From Apricaphanius iberus (taxonomy: Eukaryota > Chordata > Actinopteri > Cyprinodontiformes > Aphaniidae), in assembly GCA_028564705.1 (NCBI GenBank), contig JAPXFQ010002814.1:62001-126000 (forward strand): a DNA stretch of 64,000 nucleotides, in the 5' to 3' direction. Under the pieces are notes generated by a model. That model saw only the letters and a list, made by a program, of their open reading frames with translations. It was not told where the DNA came from and ran no database searches. Made by a program: the position numbers and the translations under genes. This document shows, one piece after another, positions 47,320 to 60,344 of the stretch (position 1 is its first letter; each line of letters begins with the position of its first letter).

Positions 47320-47710
47320 GAGAGAGAGAGAGAAGTTTGTGCAAACAATGAAAGCAAAGCTAACCAAACATAATTACGAGAGAGTAACAGTCTACAAACA
47401 CAAGTTTTCATACACAAACCCTCATTATGCAAAACAAAGAAATAGATATGATGCCGCTTATAAGTCAAAGGCAGTCAATTTGGCTTTTAAAAAAGGAAAT
47501 AGTGCCCCAGCGCCTTCACATACTGTTAGCAGCACTGAATCAATGATGAGCATGAAAAACTCTTCCAATGCAATAAGACGAAAAAAAGCTTTCAGAGGTA
47601 ATAAAAGGAGATGGCCCGAACTTGAAGTCTTTCTTCAAGATAGGCTGAACAAACAGAGAGAGGAGGGATATGGTGTTTCCGCCATGATGTTAAAATTGAA
47701 GCTTCCTTAA
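47213..47710 (+). pseudogene. pogo-like transposase N-terminal fragment
   Basis: An open frame of 165 codons. The first part is an Arg/Glu run translated from a GA microsatellite. After it come NRYDAAYKSKAVNLAFKKGN, which fits a Psq/Brinker-type helix-turn-helix, and AFRGNKRRWPELEVFLQDRL, which fits the start of a CENP-B-type helix-turn-helix. The frame stops at 47710 with KLP, before any DDE residues. In an intact transposase these domains bind the terminal repeats. Confidence 0.7.
47271..47333. repeat. (GA)n microsatellite
   Basis: About 63 bp of GA units with one GGG interruption, lying inside the pogo-like element. Confidence 0.95.
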
Positions 47711-47888
47711 TCATGATCACATTCCAGACAATCCCCTCTGCACAAAACCGTACTTATGGTAAGAATGTTAAAACAGTTGGGGCTTATAATTGGTTGTGGC
47801 TTGTATTTCTACACATTAGTGTACTTTCCCTAATATAGGCTGTTGCGGCTTATAATCAGGTGTGCTTTATAGTCCGGAAAATATGATA

Positions 47889-51058
<3,170 letters not shown>

Positions 51059-51060
51059 TA

Positions 51061-52537
51061 AACTCAGCATAAAAAAAGAAACATCCTCTGACTTTCAACT
51101 CTTTTTACTTTCAGTTAACTTAATGTGTGTAAATATTTGTATGAACACTGAAAGAGTCAACGCTATAAGACTTAAACTAAAAATATTTCAGGACATGTGA
51201 CTAACAAAAATAGAATAATGTGTCCTTGAATGAAGGGAGGCTCAAAATCAAAAGTACCATTCAGTATCTGGCGTGGCCACCAGCTGCTTTAAGTACTGCA
51301 GTGCATCTCCTCCTCATGGACCTGACCAGATTTGTCAGTTATTGCTATGAGATGTTACCCCACTCTTCCACCAAGGCACTTGCAAGTTCCTGGACATTTC
51401 TGGGGGGAATGGCCCTAGCCCTCACCCTGCGATCCAACAGGTCCCAAACGTGCTCAATGGGATTGAGATCCAGGCTCTTCTCTGGCCATGGCAGAACACT
51501 GACATTGCTATCATGCAGAAAGTCATGCACAGAACGAGCAGTACGCCTGGTGGCATTGTCCTGCTGGAGGATCATGTCCGGATGACCATGCATAAAGGGT
51601 ACCACACGAGGCAGGAGAATGTCTTCCCTGTACCGCAAGGCATTGAAATTGCCAGCAATAACAACAAGCTCAGTCAGATGGTGATGTGATATACTGGCCC
51701 AGACCATGATGGACCCCCCAACTCCAAATCGATCCCGCTCCAGGGTACAGGCCTCAGTGTAACGCTCATTCCTTCGACGATAAACACAAATCGGTTAATC
51801 ACCCCTGGTGAGACAAAACCATGACTCATCAGTCAAGAGCACTTTTTGCCACTCCTGTCTGCTCCAGCGAAGATGTGTTTGTGCCCATAGGTGGCGTTGT
51901 TGCTGATGATGTCTGGTAAGGACCTGCCTTACAACAGGCCTACAAGTCCTCAGTCCAGCCTCTCTCAGCCTATTGCCAACAGTCTGAGCACTGATGGAGG
52001 GATTGTGTGTTCCTGGTGTGACTCGGGCAGTTGTTGTGGCCATCCTGTACCTGTCACGCAGGTGTGATATTCGGATGTACCGATCCTGTGCAGGTGTTGT
52101 TACACGTGGTCTTCCACTGCGAGGATGATCAGCTGTTATTCCTGTCTCCCTGTAGCGCTGTCTTAGGCGTCTCACAGTGCTGACATGGCAATTTATTGCC
52201 CTAGCCACATCATGCCTCCCTGCAGCATGCCTAATTACACGTTCACGCAGATGAGCAGGGACCCTGGGCATCTTTCTTTTGGTGTTTTTCACAGGCGGTA
52301 GACAAGTTTCTGTAGTGTCCTGCGTTTTTAGAACTGTGGCCTTAAATGCCTACCTTCTGTAAGCTGTTAAGGTCTTAACGAACATTCCACAGGTGCATGT
52401 TAATAAATTGATTATGATTAATTGAACATGCAGGGAAAACCTTGTTTAAACCCTTTAAAATGGAGATCTGTATAATTATTTGGATATTGTTGAAATACAC
52501 ATTCGTGAAAAAGAGTCGTTTCTTTTTTTGCTAAGTT
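51061..52537 (-). mobile_element. Full-length Tc1-like transposon, inactive
   Basis: TA target copies at 51059-51060 and 52538-52539 flank inverted ends: AACTCAGCATAAAAAAAG on the left against AACTTAGCAAAAAAAGAAAC on the right (reverse complement). The 1,477-bp length is normal for the family. The single transposase gene lies on the minus strand and has several nonsense codons, so the copy is dead but structurally complete. Confidence 0.92.
51345..52292 (-). pseudogene. Tc1-like DD34E transposase pseudogene
   Basis: Starts MKNTKRKMPRVPAHLRERVI at 52292. The DNA-binding half has ARAINCHVSTVRRLRQRYRE and the GRPRVT linker. The catalytic first Asp is in KVLLTDESWF. A TAA at 51795-51797 breaks the frame just after; the same frame then continues to SIMVWASISHHHLTELVV, MILQQDNATRRTARS (second Asp) and SLDLNPIEHVWDLLDRRV (Glu), with 34 residues between second Asp and Glu. 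Beyond WGNIS there are TAG and TAA codons before a weak C-terminus. All three catalytic residues are intact. Confidence 0.9.
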
Positions 52538-52619
52538 TATACTTCCGGGGTTTTTTTGTTATATAAACAATCTGATGGCATTTTAAAGGTGTGAATGACA
52601 GCTTTGTTCAACAGTCTAA

Positions 52620-52960
52620 AACCATTACATATGTTCCCTGTAGCTGAGAGAATGGACTTCAAAATATTACTACTAGTTTAGAAATCATTAAATGGCTTAG
52701 CTCCAAAATATATGAAAGACCTGCTGTCATTATACCAACCCCCTAGACCACTGAGGGTTTCCAACTCTAATCTTAATAATAATCCCTAGAATCAAAATTA
52801 AACATGGAGGAGCAGCTTTCAGTTTCCCTTCTCCCCCTCATCTGGAATAACCTTCCTGATGATTGAAAAGCTCCTCAAACAATAAACTGCTTCAAAGCAA
52901 AACTTAAAACTCGTCTGTTTAGAGCTGCGTTTGAGTAAATAATTATGATGATTAATTGTG
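52620..52960 (+). pseudogene. L2 ORF2 C-terminal fragment, third copy
   Basis: Words coding CAVERMDFK-like, SLNGLAPKYMKDLLSLYQPP and IKHGGAAFSF segments run from about 52640 to 52935 with several frame breaks. A matching L2 3' tail at about 56060-56277 may be the remainder of the same copy, pushed away by later insertions. Confidence 0.72.
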
Positions 52961-53755
52961 ATTTACTTTCCATGCCTTTAACATTAATTGTGGTTTTATT
53001 TTTTTATTGTTTTTTCAAAAATATATACTTTCTCTTGATGGGTCACACACAGCCATCTGGTGCCGCTAATCTGCATTCTAGCTTCATAGGAAGTGGAGAA
53101 GAAGAAAGTTTATATAAGCCCAACGCAAACGGAAGTTCGTCCTTCATTCACTCAGAGCCATTGACGAGCTCTGATCGGGAAGGTCCACATCAAAGAACCT
53201 TCCTTCGCGGGCGAAAGAGAAACATCTGAGTTGGAGGAGGAACTCATTCAAGCAACACCAAGGGACTGCCAATCAGGTGACTGAAAAACATTGATAAACA
53301 AACCCTGTTGTTCTGCCTGAACTCTGCAGACCATTCCTGAATCTGCCTGTGGTCATGACAGAAATGGGAGCCTGAACTGCATGCCTGAACCGGCTGGAGT
53401 CCGCATCCCTTATTAACTTGTATAAGTTTTCATCTGCTATCTGTTTGGGTAAGTCAGGCCCTTGGCCTGAAGCTTTAATCCGTGTTTTTAAGACTTTCCC
53501 GACAAAGAGTCATTTTAAATTCTGCAATTTGAGCTACTCAATCAAACAGGAGTTTGGGGAGTTTACATGGAGCTATGCTAAGATTAGCCCACAAGTTGGA
53601 ATTGGCCTGCATTTCATAAACAAAGATTTCTATTAACGTTTCAAACAGAACTCGGTTTAAAATACATTGTTTGGGAACAGAATATAATCTTCCTAGCCGT
53701 GTTTGAACTCGCCTTATTTGATCAAAATACTGGAATTAGATTGTTTACTGTCCTG
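52961..53755. other. Unassigned segment with promoter-like and splice-donor-like words
   Basis: TTTATATAAGCCC near 53109 is TATA-like, and TTTGGGTAAGTCAGG near 53443 is donor-like. A frame at 52945-53229 has no motif. It could be an LTR-like or other repeat inserted in the L2 tail. I could not identify it. Confidence 0.3.
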
Positions 53756-53756
53756 T

Positions 53757-53819
53757 TCTCACTGCAGATCACAATATCATCTGCAAACATAATAGTCCAT
53801 AGAGACCTTTGTCGGACCT
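53757..53819 (-). pseudogene. RTE LINE fragment with FADD box (downstream half)
   Basis: Minus strand reads RSLWTIMFADDIVICSE, the RT catalytic box of an RTE-type LINE. It continues at 55454-55585 beyond the hAT insertion, where the preceding codons lie. Confidence 0.75.
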
Positions 53820-55453
53820 CAGGGGCGATTCTAGACCTAGAGCTGTGCTGGGGCACAGCACCCAGCTCCCAATACATAAAAAAAGAAATATGAAATATGT
53901 ACTGTACATAATATGAAATATGAATATATTACTGAATATAATATGAAATAAATGGCTAGCCTACAGGTACAAGCTTCAAAATCAATTTTGTCACGGTCAC
54001 ACTGTAGGCTATTTTAAACCACTGGTAAAACTACAATGATAGATTCATGCATAAAATATAATGATATGTATTTGCACATTCACATCTCAAAGATTTACAA
54101 ACAACATAATCTTACTGCAACCATTCAAAATTAGAAAGAGTCAGACTCTTTACTACCCAAACCTCAGTCCAAGTTTAAAACGAGTAGTCGGAAAGCAAAG
54201 TAACAAAAATAAACAAAAAGTATATTTCTATTTTAAGCTATATTATAGGCAAATTATCACCTATAGGCTACTCTGACTCTGTGTAGATTATTAGAGGCAA
54301 CATTTTAGGCAAATTATCATCTATAGGCTATTTTGACTCTGCATAGATTATTATAGGCTACATTATAGGTAAATTATCATCTATAAATCACTCTGACTCT
54401 GTGTAGATTATTAGAGCCTACATTATAGGCAAATTATCATCTATAGCCTGCTCTGACTCTGTGTAGATTATTATCGGCTACATTATAGGCAAATTATCAC
54501 CTATAGGCTACTCTGACCTTATGTAGATTGTTATAGGCTAAATTATAAGCAAATTATTACCTATAGGCTACTGTGACTCTATGTAGATTATTAGAGGCTA
54601 CATTATAGGCAAATTGTCACCTATAGGCTACTCTGATTCTGTGTAGATTATTATAGGCTACATTTGCAAATGCATCAAACTTATTTAGGTTTGCCATTAA
54701 ACCATTTATCAGAGAACTGGCTATTACCAGCATAAATGTTTGTGTTACAGTTAATGTGAACAACTATCATACCTCCCTTGTCCTCATCTCTCCTCTCCGT
54801 TCCTCTCCCTCTGCTTCTGTTCAGGAAGAATTTTCTGATGTCCATCTCTGAATAGTTCATCAGAAGGCTATGTTTAGTTTTACAGTATGATAGCTTCACG
54901 AACAGTATAAGCTACTTTTACATGACTGTCTCTACAGTTTAAATCATTATTTATTGTCTAGATTTGTGCGTGCAGCCTACACAAGGTGTGAGTGTGCGTA
55001 TGAGGGAGACAGCACAGGCTGGTAAACTTAAATAAACTGCTAAATTTGGTCCACAAGGACTAAGCATTGAAAAAAAAGATGCTAATTATGGAGGACATTA
55101 TCTAACAGCGATCAACTTTTCATTTTTTTTGACAAACCAGTTGTGAATTTGTGGTAACATTAAAACAGGGGATAATTTACTCCACAAACAAAACTTTTGC
55201 AAGAATCTTGTGAATTAGTTTTATTGGTTGTTGGATTCAACCTCGCCCAGCTACAGAGGTGCTATTTCCTGATTGGCTATTGTGACCCCTTTCTTTTTTC
55301 CTTTTTGGCTCGTAAGTGACAGACTTGAGTTATACAGGCACGGAGATGTGCTCACGAATGCCGTTTCCAGTGAAAGCAGCGCTCTAATTTTACTGGGGCA
55401 CTGGCAACTTTTACTAAGGCACGTGCCCCAAAGAATCTCTAGTAACGGCCCCG
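53820..55453. mobile_element. hAT-like element with 8-bp target duplication
   Basis: Target copies TCGGACCT (53812-53819) and TCTGACCT (55454-55461) differ at one base. The ends are inverted: CAGGGGCGATTCTAG on the left against CGGGGCCGTTACTAGAG on the right (reverse complement). Inner phrases CTGGGGCACAGCACC and GGGGCACTGGCAAC also face each other. An 8-bp duplication and CAGGGGCG-type ends are hAT hallmarks. No transposase frame is recognisable. It carries a 60-bp minisatellite. Confidence 0.8.
54234..54666. repeat. 60-bp minisatellite, about seven copies
   Basis: The unit includes CATTATAGGCAAATTATCAC, CTATAGGCTACTCTGACTCT and GTGTAGATTATTAGAGGCTA. Seven units follow each other with an exact 60-base period and scattered substitutions. 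It lies inside the hAT-like element. Confidence 0.95.
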
Positions 55454-55585
55454 TCTGACCTCATCCGTCAGTCTATCCATCACCAAAGCAAACAAGAAGG
55501 GGCTCAGAGCCGATCCTTTATGCTGTCCCACCTCCACCTTGAACTCCTCTGTCACTCCTACAGCACACCTCACTGCTATCTCAAA
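55454..55585 (-). pseudogene. RTE LINE fragment (upstream half)
   Basis: Minus strand reads IAVRCAVGVTEEFKVEVGQH, then KGSALSPFLFALVMDRLTDE, the RT block before the FADD box at 53757-53819. The two halves join cleanly when the hAT element and one 8-bp copy are removed. GQHKGSALSP stands where most family members have an HQGS. Confidence 0.78.
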
Positions 55586-56059
55586 ACAATACAACTGGTA
55601 AACTAATTTAGCTTTCATCCCAGCATCTGCAAATCAAGCCATGGGTTTGATTTGCCTCCAGATTCCTCCAAAGAATGATTTAGAATTAATGTATTTTATT
55701 TTTATTGAATTTTTATAAAAAATTTTGTTTTATTTTTAATTATTCGTTTAGTTTGATCAGTAGTGTGTTGGTTATTTAGTTTGAGTGATTAAATGTTTAT
55801 TTTCCTTCTTTTGTAAATTAACTCTTGCATTTTGGAAAGTAACCGTTGTCATTCTTGTTCCACACACATATGGCAGGGTTTTATGATCAATAGATGGTAA
55901 ATAATTCACTCCTTCAGATTATGAGACTGATATAGATATTTGGCTATTAAAATAGTTCTGGGTAGTCCAGGGTGGTGCACCAAATGTTAATATTTTTTCA
56001 TACACCATGTATATCATTGACTGCCATAAGCAGTCCTTTCAAAATGAATAGCCAAATAG
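55586..56059. other. Unassigned AT-rich DNA
   Basis: No feature recognised between the LINE fragment and the L2 tail. Confidence 0.4.
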
Positions 56060-56277
56060 CTGCATTTTACCTTAAATCCACAACTTTCTATAGTTGTACT
56101 TATTTTATGCTTTTCACGTTTTATGCTTTTCATGTTTTATTCTTAATTGCTATTTTTACTTTACATGCTTTTATCATATGGTTGGTCTGTTTATCACCTA
56201 ATAATGTAAAGCATATGTGTATATACCTTACTGTTCACAGTGTGCTATAAACATGTAACTGCCTTGCCTTGCCTAAA
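56060..56277 (+). repeat. L2-type LINE 3' tail
   Basis: T-rich untranslated sequence with TTTTATGCTTTTCACG and TTTTATGCTTTTCATG in tandem, then TAATGTAAAGCATATG, GTGTGCTATAAACATG and ACTGCCTTGCCTTGCC, the L2 3' end order also seen at 3050-3113 and 17120-17187. Confidence 0.6.
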
Positions 56278-57359
56278 GCTTGGCAAAGCCGTTAAAAAAA
56301 AAGAGAAAATATAGTTCATATAGTTGAAAGGTGTTTTTAGATATTGCAGATTATTCTATTACTAATCACATTTGTAGTTTTCTTACTTTTGAATTTCTAG
56401 AGTCAGAAATGTATCTGACTTCATTCAAAAACCAACAAATCAAATTAAACAAGTGCTATGTGGACAATGAAGCACTTAGTGCATCAAACAGACATTTAGA
56501 CAATTGCTAACACAACTCAGGCCCACATAAAGAATGAATGAACTATTTGCCAGGGTGATGCATATTAGGCCATGTTTAACAATCTATGAGGCAAGCTCTT
56601 GACAGCCACTTGGTTGGGTGATAGATTTCAAAGAGGGATGAGACATCAATCACTGTCCCATGGTGATTGCTTGTTTGTGTGTGTGGCGACGGCCTTCCAT
56701 CTCAGCCAGGCGTAGGCTGATTGCTCTCCCTCTGCCTCCCTGCATTCATTGCAGCTACCTGACACCATGTTACACACCCAATGCAAAACCTGGAAATGCT
56801 TATTTAAAGTTGGCTGGACCAAACCTCCAAATCTGCTATATCATATGAGTGTGTTGAAGCTGAATTGGTTCTGTTGGCTGTTTTAGTGGTCTGGATATTG
56901 GCTCTCTGGCTGTTTTTGTCAATTTATACTGAGGTGGGTGAAATGTCGGGTGACTGACAAGTGGTTAAGATGTCACTCCCTGCTTTGTTGCTTATCTGAT
57001 TTGAAACTTGCAGAATGAAGGTTTGGAGCAACAAATCCTCCTGAAAGCACACATGACATTGTTTGAGGCAAATTTTTAATGATTAAGGTCTCTAAAACGA
57101 ACTTCTTTATATTTGTGTTATGACCCTAGATAGTGTATGTGAAGGTGATGGGTAAAATAAAAGATAACATGCATTGGTGTAAAATTAGACAACAGCTTTA
57201 TTTGCCACAAAGGGTAATGTATATAGGGGAAAAGGAGGTGGATTGTTTTACACAAAATTGTTACATTAAAATAAACAGTTCCAGCTCCACCTGAATAGCA
57301 GGGCCATGCAGATACCTTGAGAGGGGCAGGTCATCAGAGTTCAGGGGCACGTATAACAA
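56278..57359. other. Unassigned DNA
   Basis: No gene or repeat recognised. Confidence 0.4.
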
Positions 57360-57860
57360 GATTTTAAAACTGCTTACAGCAACATACTTTACTCAGTACA
57401 TGTACATGCAGAAAGAGAAAGTCAAATTATTACCTTAGTCCAACTAAAATCAAACTTTTGAAATACATTTTTTCACCTTAGTCAGGCTTGAATCGAACCG
57501 AACTGGAGTTTCAGAAGCCTGACTAAGCTACACAGATAAAGCGATTGAGAATTGGACTACTTTGCAACAGAGTGCTGTTCAAAGCTAACCGCTATAGGGC
57601 TAACATGTAGGGGTGCATATCGCCATCAATTGTCGGGGAGTGGAACATATTTCATTTAATAATTTGATTTACTGAGTGACATGAAAACTCTGACTCGGCT
57701 ATCAACAGGGGGCAAGCCATTATTCCGATTACTCCCAAAAGCTGGATTTATATGTGCATGTAAACGTACTGATAGTAGCATCCTGAATAGCAAAAACCAA
57801 TATTCATCAATAGAAAAATAGAGTATCATAACATAATATATCAACATCATCAGTAGGGGA
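57360..57860. repeat. MITE-like repeat with hairpin
   Basis: CTTAGTCAGGCTT at 57477-57489 pairs perfectly with AAGCCTGACTAAG at 57515-57527. A related CCTTAGTCCAACTAAAATC lies at about 57433, and GAGAATTGGACTACT at about 57547. Similar strings are familiar from a fish non-autonomous DNA element. Ends are not resolved. Confidence 0.45.
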
Positions 57861-58440
57861 CCATGGAAAGCCAAAGTAGCCTTTTTTTGTTTGTTTGTGT
57901 TTTTAATCTGAAGGGGTGCAATATTACTTTTGTATGAATATAAATAAAACTACAAAAAATATAGATGTAAAAAATAATGCATATTATGAATAAGTTTTAT
58001 TAGCATTTTCACATGTATCAATCTAAATTTTGGGATGTTTTGACTTATCTAATTGTGGCACGTCTGGATTTCCATTATGGAACAACAAAGTGCTCAGAAT
58101 TAAATGAAGAAATAAAACCTTGCGAAATATGTCTAGGTTAACAAAACACAAGCAAGTACATAATGTGACAAAAAAAAAAAATCTTAGGTCCCACACTCTG
58201 AATGGCAGATGTACTCATTTAACTGAAAAGCATTATTTTAAAAATAAATGTCTTTGGGAAAACACCATGAAATAAAAGCTAACTTTAAGAAAAAGGTGTT
58301 TTGAAATGAAGACTAGTAGAAATAAATTAAAATTGCTAAAAATTAGGCGTAATTGGAAAAAATGTACAGTTGAATTGCCGAAAATGAAAAATATTTTATA
58401 CTAAGCTAAGCCTCATAGAGGCAGAGACATAATGAGGAAG

Positions 58441-58524
<84 letters not shown>

Positions 58525-58932
58525 CTGAAAGAGAAACTAAGGCCGTACAAAATCAAACGAAATAACAAGGGAACATAGAAGAGAGAGACCACATCCCACC
58601 AACTATCTCCTGAAGGACTGCTGAATAAAATAAATACTACAATTAGTAAAACAAAACTACTCTCCAAGAGAGAGGGTTAAAATAAGCTACCCTATTTATG
58701 AAAACTAAAAACAACCATTTGGGCTAACCAAGATAACTGACAATCAGTCAACAGGAGCGCGACAGACGTTCAACCCAGACAAACTAACAACACAAGATTA
58801 CACAAGTAATTATATCAAAGGTGAATCTGCAATGGTAACATACAGAGTTATAAACCACCTGCAAAAACAGGTTAACCTACACACAAAAGCACCACACAAA
58901 GCAAAACAGTGGACCACATTAGACAAATCTTC
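57861..58932. other. Unassigned AT-rich DNA with an AT microsatellite
   Basis: Contains A(17) followed by (AT)n at 58441-58520. The 84-codon frame across it is an artefact of the repeat. Nothing else recognised. Confidence 0.5.
58441..58520. repeat. A-run plus (AT)n microsatellite
   Basis: Seventeen A then about 32 AT units. Confidence 0.95.
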
Positions 58933-59257
58933 AGGGGCGACTGTGGCTCAGGAGTTGGGTGTTTGCCTTGTAATCGGAAGGTTGCCGGTTCAAGCCCCAG
59001 CTCTGACGGTCTCAGTCGTTGTGTCCTTGGGCACTTCACCCGTTGCCTACTGGTGGTCAGAGGGCCCGGTGGCGCCATTGTCCGGCAGCCTCGCCTCATT
59101 GTCAGTGTGCCCCAGGGCAGCTGTGGCTACAACGTAGCTTGCCATCACCAGTGTGTGAATGTCTGTGTGAATGGGTGGATGACTGAATGTAGTGTAAAGC
59201 GCTTTGGAGTCTGTAGGGACTGAGTAAAGCGCTATACAAATGCAGGCCATTTACCAT
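58933..59257 (+). repeat. tRNA-derived SINE, complete copy
   Basis: The head has an A-box region GTGGCTCAGGAGTTGGG (58943-58959) and a B-box GGTTCAAGCCC (58987-58997) with spacing right for a tRNA-derived internal RNA polymerase III promoter. The body has GTGTCCTTGGGCACTTCACC, and the tail has TGTGTGAATGGGTGGATGAC, GTAAAGCGCTTTGGAG and AAAGCGCTATACAAATGCAG with CCATTTACCA near the end. Tail similarity to LINE 3' ends suggests use of a partner LINE. Copies at 13727-13932 (minus) and 34503-34670 (partial) are the same family. I do not assign a family name. Confidence 0.82.
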
Positions 59258-60342
59258 TTCATGCTGGGGAGCGGCAGAGCTGTCCCTGGTGCTGAATTGG
59301 AGATGTGTGGGAGTCTAGTGCTGTCTGTCTATGGTGCTGATCTGATGTCCAGCTGCTTAAAAAATATTGGACTTGTGCACTCCGTCATTCTTAAATTATT
59401 TTCTGGGTTAGCAGGAGGAGACTGGGGGAAATCATGAATTACGGCTGCAGAGTGTGATTCATTATGTCCTGTTATATAATTCAGAAACTCTGTTCATAAT
59501 GGGTGTACTGTAAAATAATATTGCTATGTGTTTTCAGGTTGTTGCAACAACTTTGCATGTAGAACTTAATTTTCTGTTAGGACACATCTATTTCAACACT
59601 GTAGACTATGGCACAGCCACTTTTCAAAGATTTGCCCACTCCTATTCCTCCTTAATGATTGATTGTGTACATTTCAGACACTTAGTTCACTGAGAACTAA
59701 TGTCACAATATCGTACTCAAGAATGTATGACTAGTGCAAGGGGAATTCATATACTTCAGCTCGGACTTAATGCTGATTCTTTATTTCTAACGATGCAGGC
59801 TATTTTTAACGTTTCAAACATAGCTGTACAGGAAATAGCTGAGACAATCAGATTTTTTTCTTTATTTCAGCCATTGATAAATAAATGATGTATTGCAATG
59901 TCATGGTCGCAATATTACAGATTCTGGTCTCAACAAAGTTATCAGTGCTCTCATATAATCTAATGTTCTGTTCAGTGATACCTCAAAGCTGAAGAGATGT
60001 CCTGTTATAAGTGAAGAAAGACATTTATAGAGCACAACTATCCACTGGTAAAGCCAGAAGATTACCACTTAGAAGTTCCTGGTCACACCATTATGTATGT
60101 TTCAATCCTATACGATGCAGGCACTATTTAAAAAATACAGATATTCTGATCAAGTTTGGAGAACATAACACTGAACCTGGTTAATGTGTGTCACATCGTG
60201 ACTGCTCTCATTTTCAGAAAAACAAATTACCCTCAATAGCAGATCAATACCTAGAAATCCAGCAAACATTGATGAATTGGAAATAGTGAACCCTCTTGGC
60301 ACATCACGCGGAGGTCACAAACTTTGTGTTGTTTACTGGGTC
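59258..60342. other. Unassigned DNA
   Basis: No gene or repeat recognised. Confidence 0.4.
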
Positions 60343-60344
60343 TA

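Larger units (their letters stand above)
47085..47886 (+). mobile_element. pogo-like transposon, internally deleted
   Basis: TA target copies at 47083-47084 and 47887-47888 flank inverted ends: CTGTATTTTCCAGACTATAA on the left against TCATATTTTCCGGACTATAA on the right. Such ends, read as ATTTTCCGGACTATAAG, belong to a widespread animal pogo-like group of the Tc1/mariner superfamily. The inner coding part matches the N-terminal DNA-binding region only, so the catalytic DDE domain has been lost. Confidence 0.8.

Noticed and set aside
47235..47468. Minus-strand frame of 77 codons with Leu-Ser repeats
   Set aside because: Opposite-strand shadow of the GA microsatellite and of the pogo-like frame.
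54234..54666. CRISPR-like array with 60-bp period
   Set aside because: Whole units repeat without unique spacers; it is a minisatellite.
58413..58667. Frame of 84 codons with alternating Ile-Tyr
   Set aside because: It is the translation of an AT microsatellite and A-run.
58933..59005. tRNA gene
   Set aside because: A-box and B-box are present, but the sequence does not form a clear cloverleaf and continues into a SINE body and tail.
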